A DNA stretch of 64,000 nucleotides, from contig JBFWMD010000006.1 in assembly GCA_050251775.1 (NCBI GenBank), positions 1-64,000 on the forward strand, written 5' to 3'. The notes under the pieces are model-generated. The model was not told the origin of the DNA. It saw nothing but the letters and a program-made list of their open reading frames with translations, and made no database searches. Below are positions 57,947 through 64,000 of this stretch, one piece after another. Made by a program: the position numbers and the translations under genes. The stretch is from Paucidesulfovibrio sp050251775 (GTDB lineage: Bacteria > Desulfobacterota > Desulfovibrionia > Desulfovibrionales > Desulfovibrionaceae). Within the stretch, counting starts at the first letter, position 1. Every line of letters begins with the position of its first letter.

Positions 57947-59065
57947 TCAGGACTCCACAGCGGATAAGGCGGCCTTCAGCTCCTGCGCCACGCGGACCTG
58001 CTGGGCGCGGGTCATGCCGTGGAAGAGCGGCAGGGCCAGGGCCTGGGATGCGATGCGCGCGGCCTGCGGGCACTCTCCCCGGACGGTGCAGTCCGCCGTG
58101 CGGAACGCGGGCTGGGCCGCGATGTCGTAGGAGCCGATCTGGACCTCCACGCCCTGGCCGCGCATGCGGGCCAGAATCTGGTCCCGTTCCGGCACGAGCA
58201 CGCAGAAGGTCTGGCAGGAGTGCATGCCGTTGGCCGTGGTTTCCGGCAGGCGCAGGTTTTCCGTGCCCGCCAGCAACTCGCCGTAGCTCGCGGCCAGGGC
58301 CAGCCGCTCCTCCAGCAACGCGTCCACCCGGTCCATCTGGCCCAGGGCAATGGCCGCGAGCACGTTGGAAAGTTTGTAGTTCGTGCCCGGCCCGGTAAAA
58401 TTCATGGGATCCAGCACGCCGTTTTCGCAATGCATGCCGAAATGCTTGTAGGAGTGCATGGCGTCGGCCAGCTCGCCGCTTTGCGTGGTCACGATGCCGC
58501 CCTCGCCCGAGGTGATGAACTTGCGCGGGTGCAGGCTGAAGACCGTGATCTCGGCCTGGGTTCCGACCCGTTTTCCGGCGTACTTCGCGCCCAGGGAACA
58601 GGCCGCGTCCTCCACAACGGCAAAACCATGCTGCTGGCGCAGCGCGTCGAGCCGGGCGTGGTCCACGGGGTTGCCGAAGAGCGAAACCGGGATCACGGCC
58701 CGGGTCTTTGGGGTCAGGGCCGCTTCCAGTTCGTCCATGTCCAGAAGCAGGGTGGCGGGGTCGATGTCCACGATCACGGGCCGTGCGCCCACGATGCGTG
58801 CGGCCGCGGCCGTGGCCGGATACGTGTAGGCCGGAACCACGACCTCGTGGCCGGGTCCCACGCCCAGAGCGCGCAGGGCCAGTTCCAGACCCGTGGTGCA
58901 GGAGGTCACGGCCAGGGCGTGTTCCGCGCCGGTGTAGTCGGCCATGCGTTGTTCCAGTTCGCGTGTCACCGGACCTTCGGTCAGGTGGCCGCTGTCGAGC
59001 ACGTCCAGCACGCGCTGTTTGACGTTCTCGTCGATGACGGGCCGGATTAGGGGGATGTCGTACAT
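57947..59065 (-). CDS. DegT/DnrJ/EryC1 sugar aminotransferase
   Basis: A 372-residue PLP enzyme that converts a keto-sugar nucleotide to an amino-sugar. TSCTTGLELALRALG near 54-68 is the phosphate-binding start of the fold, VVEDAACSLGAKYAG near 155-169 carries the Asp that contacts PLP, and FSLHPRKFITSGEGGIV near 183-199 contains the Lys that forms the Schiff base. GTNYKLSNVLAAIALGQ follows. The start is the ATG at 59065 with an AAGGCG upstream; the frame is open further but overlaps the glycosyltransferase gene. It is the last gene of the right-hand operon. Confidence 0.92.
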   Translation of the reverse strand: MYDIPLIRPVIDENVKQRVLDVLDSGHLTEGPVTRELEQRMADYTGAEHALAVTSCTTGLELALRALGVGPGHEVVVPAYTYPATAAAARIVGARPVIVDIDPATLLLDMDELEAALTPKTRAVIPVSLFGNPVDHARLDALRQQHGFAVVEDAACSLGAKYAGKRVGTQAEITVFSLHPRKFITSGEGGIVTTQSGELADAMHSYKHFGMHCENGVLDPMNFTGPGTNYKLSNVLAAIALGQMDRVDALLEERLALAASYGELLAGTENLRLPETTANGMHSCQTFCVLVPERDQILARMRGQGVEVQIGSYDIAAQPAFRTADCTVRGECPQAARIASQALALPLFHGMTRAQQVRVAQELKAALSAVES

Positions 59066-59078
59066 GGATTCGCCTTGC

Positions 59079-60386
59079 TTAGGAGCGGTTGGCGTTCCGG
59101 CGGTCCGGAACGGAATGCAGCAGAGCGCGGACATAGGTCCGCAGGCCGGGAAAGACGGGCTGGCCGCGCCGGGCCACCGGGGCCGGGCCCTGGAACAGGG
59201 TGGCAACGGTTCGCAGCAGCTGTGCCAGGCGCACTCCCTGCCGTGCGCCGTGCTGTTGCGCGGCCCGTTGAAAAAGTACCGGCAGGGCGTTTGCGCCGGA
59301 ATCGCGTTCGTGCTCACGGGCAAATCGGGCCGCGCCCTGGGCCAGCCGTTGCCGCAGGTCCGGATCCGTGGCCAGGAGCCGCAGGGCCGAAGTCAGCTCT
59401 TCCGATTTCTTGTCCGGGGCATCGGGACCAACCAGCAGGGCGGCCTCGTGGCGGCGCAGCTCCGCGCGGTAGTTGGGCAGGTCGCGCAGGATCAGGGGCA
59501 GTCCGCAGGCCGCAGCCTCGAACAGGGTCTGGGGCAGACCGTCCGAGTCCGGCACGGAGATGCCCAGGTCCGCCGCGCAATACATGCGGGCCATGCCCTG
59601 GGCGTCCAGGGGCGGCAGAAAGTGGACCGATTTTTCCAGTCCCTGTTCGCGGCAAAGGCCCCGGACCTCGGCTTCACAGGTCTGGTCCGCGTGGAAGGTG
59701 CTCAGGGCCAGATGCGCGTCCTGGTCCGCCAGTCCGCTGCGGGCAAAGGCGCGGACAATGGTCTTGATGTTGTAAAGCGGCTGGAGTGCGCGCGGGCTGA
59801 AGAGCAGCGGGCCTTTTTCCGGCAGTCCGGCCTGGCGGCGCGCAGCGGACTTTTCTTCTGCGTTTCGCGCGGGCCGGAACACGGCGCGGTCCACGCCCCA
59901 GGCCGCGATTCTGACCTCTCCGTGCGGTCGCATGGCCCGGACCCGGTCCGCCAGATAGGCCGACTTGCAGAGCACAAGGCTTGCGTCGCGCAGGCAGCCG
60001 AGGGTGGCGGCCCGTTGCAGGGGGCCGGGATCGGCCTGCTCGTCAAAGAGCACGTCCCCGCCCATGACGCTGACCACCACGGGCAGGCCCGTGGTCGTGG
60101 CCAGCCAGGCCCAGAGGCCCTGGGCGTACTGCACGAAGAGCAGGTCCGGAGCGAGACCGCGCACCAGGGCGAAAAAATGTGCGAAGCGGGACAGGGCCGT
60201 GAGCCTCCAGGCCCGGCCCAGGGGCAGGCCGCGCGGCTGGAGCGCGTCCGCGCCCGGTGTCACGGCTTCCGCCTGTCCTGTCATCTCCGTGACGTGAAAG
60301 CCCGCGGACTGGAGCATGGCGCAGCGCTGGGGAAATTGCGGGCTGTGCGCATGGCCGATGCAGAGCACCCGAAGCGCCCCGGACAT
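59079..60386 (-). CDS. Glycosyltransferase family 4 (GT-B)
   Basis: A 435-residue GT-B transferase. The N-terminus is LRVLCIGHAHSPQFPQR; the middle has LLFVQYAQGLWAWLA and VVVSVMGGDVLFDE; the C-terminal domain has LLFSPRALQPLYNIK, VHFLPPLDAQGMARMYCAADLGISVPDSDGLPQTLFEAAACGLPLIL with the Glu motif near 300. It overlaps the upstream glycosyltransferase by one base (TGATG). It is expected at the inner membrane face, building the same glycan. Sugar specificity is unknown. Confidence 0.88.
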   Translation of the reverse strand: MSGALRVLCIGHAHSPQFPQRCAMLQSAGFHVTEMTGQAEAVTPGADALQPRGLPLGRAWRLTALSRFAHFFALVRGLAPDLLFVQYAQGLWAWLATTTGLPVVVSVMGGDVLFDEQADPGPLQRAATLGCLRDASLVLCKSAYLADRVRAMRPHGEVRIAAWGVDRAVFRPARNAEEKSAARRQAGLPEKGPLLFSPRALQPLYNIKTIVRAFARSGLADQDAHLALSTFHADQTCEAEVRGLCREQGLEKSVHFLPPLDAQGMARMYCAADLGISVPDSDGLPQTLFEAAACGLPLILRDLPNYRAELRRHEAALLVGPDAPDKKSEELTSALRLLATDPDLRQRLAQGAARFAREHERDSGANALPVLFQRAAQQHGARQGVRLAQLLRTVATLFQGPAPVARRGQPVFPGLRTYVRALLHSVPDRRNANRS

Positions 60387-61273
60387 CAGTCCGCCTTGCG
60401 CTGCGCGGCCAGGGTCCGCAGCATGGCTTCGTAGCGGGCTGTCTTTTGCGGCCAGGTCCAGCCCTGTTCGATGCTCTGGCGCGCGGCCCGGCTCAGGGTG
60501 GCGAGGTCCATGCTCCGGAGCTGTGCGATGCCCGCGGCCAGGCTCTCCACGCCGCGTTCCACGAACAGGCCGTTTTCGCCGTGGCGCACCACCTCGGGCA
60601 TGTTGCCCACCCGCGTGGTCAGCATGGGTGTGCCGCAGGCCAGGGACTCCAGGCCGGGGTTGGGCGTGCCGTCATACTCCGAGGCGCAGACGCAGGCGTG
60701 CGCCCGGCGGTAGATCTGTTCGCGCAGGATCTCGTGGCCCTGAATGCCGGAGGTGTCGCCCCTGGAGGCGTCGTGGGCCACGGTGCGCAGCGGGGTTCCG
60801 GTGCGCTCGCAGGCCGCGCGGATCAGGTCCAGGCCCTTGTTCACGTCCGAGTTGGGATTGCCGACCCAGCCCAGGGAGAATTCCGCATCCCGGCCCGGCC
60901 CTGGACAAAAGAACTCAGCGTCCACACCGTTCTGGCAGCAGAAGGCCGCGTCCAGCCCGAGCAGCTCCCGGCCGATTTCGCTGTTGGCGAAAACCGCGCC
61001 CACGCGCCCCTCCAGAAAGGGCCGGCGCACGGAGTCCACGTACCACGGCCCGTTGTTGCTCAGGCCGAGGATCAGTTTTTCCTGCGGCACTGGGCAGGGC
61101 AGGTCGAGCATGTAGCTGCCGAAAAGGATCAGAAAATCATAGGCGTCCGGATCGAAGCGCGCGCCAAAGGCCAGCGCGTCCACCACGATGTCCTCGGGCA
61201 TGTGGCGCACCAGGGCCTGGGCCTTGTGCCACCAGGCCCAGCCGGGCACGTCGTAGAAGACCAGGACCCGCAT
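60386..61273 (-). CDS. Glycosyltransferase family 4-like (short GT-B)
   Basis: A 295-residue protein, shorter than typical GT-B enzymes. It begins MRVLVFYDVPGWAWWHKA, has FSLGWVGNPNSDVNKGLDLI near 133-152 and CVCASEYDGTPNPGLESLACGTPMLTTRVGNMPEVV near 206-241, the nucleotide-sugar-binding Glu segment. TAGGAGG overlaps the stop codon of the radical SAM gene upstream and lies 6 bases from the ATG. The short N-terminal half may mean a compact acceptor domain. It is co-transcribed with the two neighbouring glycan genes. Confidence 0.85.
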   Translation of the reverse strand: MRVLVFYDVPGWAWWHKAQALVRHMPEDIVVDALAFGARFDPDAYDFLILFGSYMLDLPCPVPQEKLILGLSNNGPWYVDSVRRPFLEGRVGAVFANSEIGRELLGLDAAFCCQNGVDAEFFCPGPGRDAEFSLGWVGNPNSDVNKGLDLIRAACERTGTPLRTVAHDASRGDTSGIQGHEILREQIYRRAHACVCASEYDGTPNPGLESLACGTPMLTTRVGNMPEVVRHGENGLFVERGVESLAAGIAQLRSMDLATLSRAARQSIEQGWTWPQKTARYEAMLRTLAAQRKAD

Positions 61274-61282
61274 GGACGCCTC

Positions 61283-63025
61283 CTAGAAAATGCGATGTAC
61301 CCGCAGGGCGTCGCCGTGCAGCTCGTCCAGGTCCTGGGCGATGCGGTGCGAATACTTGTCGCTGCAAATGACCACGTCTTTGGCCAGGGATGGAATTTCC
61401 GAGGGCGGAACCACGGGCCGGCCCAGGAACGTGCCGCCCCACTTGGAGTGGTTGCCGTCGCTGAAAGCCGCCACGTTGACGTTGCCCAGGGGCGTGGAGT
61501 CGAGCAGAACCTCGGCAGTGCCGCCCGCGCCGTAGAAGACCACCGGAGTCCCCGCGGGATTTTGGGCCAATTTTTGGGCAACGGCTTCAATGGCCGCGTA
61601 GATTTCTTCATCCCAGTACGGCAGGATGGTCACGGGCAGCTCGGGATGCGTTTCGGCCAGAGAGTCCCGGTACGCCCGGTACTCAAAGGTCTGGCAGCAG
61701 AGCAGCACGCTGTCCGCCTCGCGCGCAAGGTGTTCCATCGCCACCACGGGCAGGCCCGCATACGAGCGACTGGTGTCCCGCATCTCAAAGGAGGCGATGA
61801 CCAGTTTCTTGCTGGTCCGGCTTCCAGCCCAGGCCAGGAAGTCCGTCAGGCAGTTGCGGGTTCCGACCAGGGCCACGCGGGAGCCTGGGCAGTGCTCCTC
61901 CAAGTGGCGGAGCATGAAGGTGAACAGTTCGGGCGAACCGATGTAGACCTCGCCGGAGTCTTTGCCCCGGACCAGGGCGCGCTCCAGTTGGCGTCGGGCC
62001 GCGCGCAGCTGTTTGACCACCTCCGGGAAGGCGGTGGCGGCGGCAGCCTCGGCCTCGTCGAAATGCGCGCGCCAGTCCAGGCCCGCGAGCAGGTCCGGAA
62101 ACTGGAAGATGTTTTCATCGAAATAGTCGCCCATGACCGGGGTGAAGCGCATGCGGGAGACTTTGCCCTTTGCCAGCTCGATGACCTGGGCCATGTGCGG
62201 CAGGGAGGTTTTCATGATCAGGGAGTTGACGCTCAGGGTCCAGCCGGGCTTTTTTTGGGTTTGCTCCACGCACCACTCCAGATTGCGGATCATGCGTTCC
62301 CAGGACGCGCCGCGCCGGATGCGCTCGTAGCTTTCCCCGAAGCCTTCGATGCTGAATTCCAGGTAGAGGTTTTTAAATTTTTCCAGGAGGTCGTAATGCC
62401 TGTGCAGCAACGTGCCGTTGGTGTTGGCGCACAGCCGGATGCCGGTGTGCTGATTTTCCGCCAGGTGGGTGATGATGGCCAAGGCGTCCTTGGTCATGAA
62501 GGTTTCGCCGCCGCCCACGGTGATTCCCGTGATGTTCTCCAGGCCGATGTCGTCGACCATGGAGATAAATTTTTTGTAGGGCACGAGACTGCCGGTGAAG
62601 TTCTGCTCCGGCAGCTTGGAGTTGTAGCACATCACGCAGCGCAGGTTGCAGTCCGTACAGGTATGTAGTCCGTAATGCACTGGCAGATGCGAGATGACCA
62701 CTTCCCCGCGTCGGGCGCTTTCCATGGCCCGGCAAAGGGCGTCCCGTTGGGCGGGGGTTGCCCTGGAGTCCGGGTCGTCTTCCCCTTTTGTCTGGAGCGA
62801 CCTCTGGAGGCAGGTTTCGCAGGCGGTTCCCTTGATGTCGCCGCTCAGCAGCCGTTGCCGCAGGTCTTGAAAACCACGGGAATTGACGATGTTGAGCATT
62901 TCTTCGGCAGAGGAGGGAAAGGGGGCGTGCTCCTGCCGCAGAGAATAGAAACAGCAGCAGTTGTATTGCGAGTCGCTGATGAACACGCTGGTCCACGGCG
63001 CATAGCAAAGCGGAGAGAAAGTCAT
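61283..63025 (-). CDS. Radical SAM/SPASM protein fused to tandem Rossmann-like domains
   Basis: A 580-residue fusion. Residues about 1-390 are radical SAM: TFSPLCYAPWTSVFI and CETCLQRS at the N-terminus, the cluster motif CNLRCVMC near 129-136, ITVGGGETFMTK near 170 and CANTNGTLL near 200. Residues about 410-580 hold two Rossmann-like units, with SRVALVGTRNCLTDFLAW and then VVFYGAGGTAEVLLDS near 510, similar to the sugar-binding part of PglD-type proteins. AAGGAG lies 8 bases before the ATG at 63025, which overlaps the transglutaminase-like gene (ATGA). The fusion suggests a radical enzyme acting on a nucleotide sugar. Confidence 0.82.
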   Translation of the reverse strand: MTFSPLCYAPWTSVFISDSQYNCCCFYSLRQEHAPFPSSAEEMLNIVNSRGFQDLRQRLLSGDIKGTACETCLQRSLQTKGEDDPDSRATPAQRDALCRAMESARRGEVVISHLPVHYGLHTCTDCNLRCVMCYNSKLPEQNFTGSLVPYKKFISMVDDIGLENITGITVGGGETFMTKDALAIITHLAENQHTGIRLCANTNGTLLHRHYDLLEKFKNLYLEFSIEGFGESYERIRRGASWERMIRNLEWCVEQTQKKPGWTLSVNSLIMKTSLPHMAQVIELAKGKVSRMRFTPVMGDYFDENIFQFPDLLAGLDWRAHFDEAEAAAATAFPEVVKQLRAARRQLERALVRGKDSGEVYIGSPELFTFMLRHLEEHCPGSRVALVGTRNCLTDFLAWAGSRTSKKLVIASFEMRDTSRSYAGLPVVAMEHLAREADSVLLCCQTFEYRAYRDSLAETHPELPVTILPYWDEEIYAAIEAVAQKLAQNPAGTPVVFYGAGGTAEVLLDSTPLGNVNVAAFSDGNHSKWGGTFLGRPVVPPSEIPSLAKDVVICSDKYSHRIAQDLDELHGDALRVHRIF

Positions 63026-64000
63026 TTCGGATCTCCTTGCGATTCGGAGGGATGGATGAAGACGGCATGCATGGGATTGCGGTGGCAGGCCAGCACCTTT
63101 TCCCAGCACCCGCATCGTCGTTCCGGGGTTGCATGCAACACGGGGCGCAGGGCCGCGCGTCGGGGTGTGGAGAGCATCGCCTGGAACTCCAGGTAGGACA
63201 GCAAAATGTCCCCCGGGAGGACCGCTCCCAGCAGCTGAAAGTAAAGGTCCATAAAGACCCATTGCTTCCGCTCGCGGCAGTATACCTCGTTGCAGCAATG
63301 GCCGGGCGTGATGCGCACGTCTTCCAGTTGAGGCCCCGTGAGATGCACCATGCGGCAGGCGATGTTGTGGGCGGCGCAAAGATCGCGAAAGATTCGAGAG
63401 ATGGCCCCGCAGTCCAGGTATTCTTGTCCGTTCAGCGCCTCACGGTAGAGCTCCAGGGGCGGGCGTTCGGGGTGTTCAGGAAGGCCTCGGTGCTCTTCCA
63501 GATCGTCCAACAGGCCGCGAGCCAGACTCCAGGCCGCATCAAGGTCATCGACCGGCTCAGGTGCAGGATGCGACAAGGCGCGGAAGGCCGCCGCGGTGGT
63601 CTTGTCCGGCGATTTCCACGCCCAGGATTCCACACGGGCACTTCGGCGATGGTGCAGTTCTCTGCCCAGCAGGAAGTGGCGCAGGACATGTCCGTGACTC
63701 AAGGCCTGTTGGAGTTGCAGGGTGCGAACTTCGCCGGAGCCGCGCTCCCGCAGACGCACCTCGAGCCGCCGCCCCGTTGCTGGGAGCGGTATTCGCAGCC
63801 ATCCGGCCTCGCAAGGGATCTCCTTGTGGCCCGATGTCGCCGTCGAGACTGTTTCCAGCTCCGCGCCGTCTTCGGCGCGCAGAAGCAGTTGCAGGGATTC
63901 TCCGCTTCGCTTCAGCGTAACCAGTTCCAGACCTGCCGGGTCCGGATAGAAGGCGCGCAACGCGTCAAGCGGGTCGTACTCGGAGAGATGCCGGGCCGTA
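63022..64000 (-). CDS. Transglutaminase-like protein (5' end outside window)
   Basis: At least 326 residues; the frame is open through position 64000, so the true start lies beyond the right edge. The C-terminal half has the transglutaminase-like triad: Cys in YLDCGAISRIFRDLCAA, His in TPGHCCNEVYCRE and Asp in WVFMDLYFQLLG, in the usual order. The N-terminal half is rich in strands and unassigned. It overlaps the radical SAM fusion by 4 bases and is its upstream neighbour in the operon. Members of this superfamily can be peptidases or transferases; a role in processing or anchoring a peptide or glycan product is inference. Confidence 0.65.
   Translation of the reverse strand, partial: TARHLSEYDPLDALRAFYPDPAGLELVTLKRSGESLQLLLRAEDGAELETVSTATSGHKEIPCEAGWLRIPLPATGRRLEVRLRERGSGEVRTLQLQQALSHGHVLRHFLLGRELHHRRSARVESWAWKSPDKTTAAAFRALSHPAPEPVDDLDAAWSLARGLLDDLEEHRGLPEHPERPPLELYREALNGQEYLDCGAISRIFRDLCAAHNIACRMVHLTGPQLEDVRITPGHCCNEVYCRERKQWVFMDLYFQLLGAVLPGDILLSYLEFQAMLSTPRRAALRPVLHATPERRCGCWEKVLACHRNPMHAVFIHPSESQGDPK

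Noticed and set aside
1..64000. CRISPR arrays, rRNA, insertion sequences and replication origins
   Set aside because: No regularly spaced direct repeats, rRNA-like sequence, transposase gene or origin-like repeat cluster was seen.

Overview
The window is a high-GC bacterial chromosome segment with dense, tightly overlapping operons. The gene content points to a motile anaerobic deltaproteobacterium of the Desulfovibrio type: a LonB-like protease with Hsp20, MptE-like DUF115 and TagB/TagF-like genes, a CheA/CheD/CheX chemotaxis operon headed by an RsbW-STAS fusion, and a glycan operon rich in radical SAM proteins. The assignment is inference; no rRNA or other phylogenetic marker is present.

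Layout. 1-3221: Hsp20 and a Lon-family protease, closed by a strong terminator. 3354-7215: a low-GC, three-gene cassette bounded by a perfect 25-bp inverted repeat. It carries a STAND-like NTPase with a helical tail facing an operon of a YbaK-like protein and a Ddl-like ATP-grasp ligase. 7235-10374: a sigma-54-type promoter, a CDP-glycerol-transferase-like gene and a DUF115 gene. 10376-11274: a lower-GC DUF3800 gene with an untranslated leader and a hairpin terminator just before its ribosome binding site. 11309-14575: PpnN/LOG nucleosidase and a divergent sigma-54 activator. 14880-29292: a chemotaxis operon (HATPase-STAS fusion, CheA with two Hpt domains, a half-length CheW, two MCPs, a CheD that lacks its catalytic Cys, CheR, CheB, an intact CheD, a receiver, two CheX-type phosphatases, a hybrid kinase). 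29410-30413: a low-GC DUF3825 gene preceded by an unannotated 57-codon ORF. 30516-56404: one long minus-strand surface-glycan operon. 56734-57843: a divergent methyltransferase. 57947 to the right edge: a second minus-strand glycan operon, whose first visible gene is cut by the window end.

How it fits together. The glycan operons combine glycosyltransferases, three glutamine-dependent asparagine synthase homologues (probable sugar-acid amidation), a CMP-nonulosonate-type cytidylyltransferase, a DegT aminotransferase, methyltransferases, a deacetylase-like protein, an ATP-grasp ligase, an HMGL-type aldolase fusion, an amidohydrolase and six radical SAM proteins. This suggests an elaborately modified surface or flagellar glycan, and the DUF115 and TagB-like genes could take part in the same process. 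The chemotaxis operon looks complete for adaptation (CheR, CheB, CheD, tethered receptors) but contains only a CheW remnant, so a CheW must come from elsewhere or CheA must couple differently. The three low-GC islets sit between the large operons and look like acquired accessory genes, possibly conflict or defence systems.
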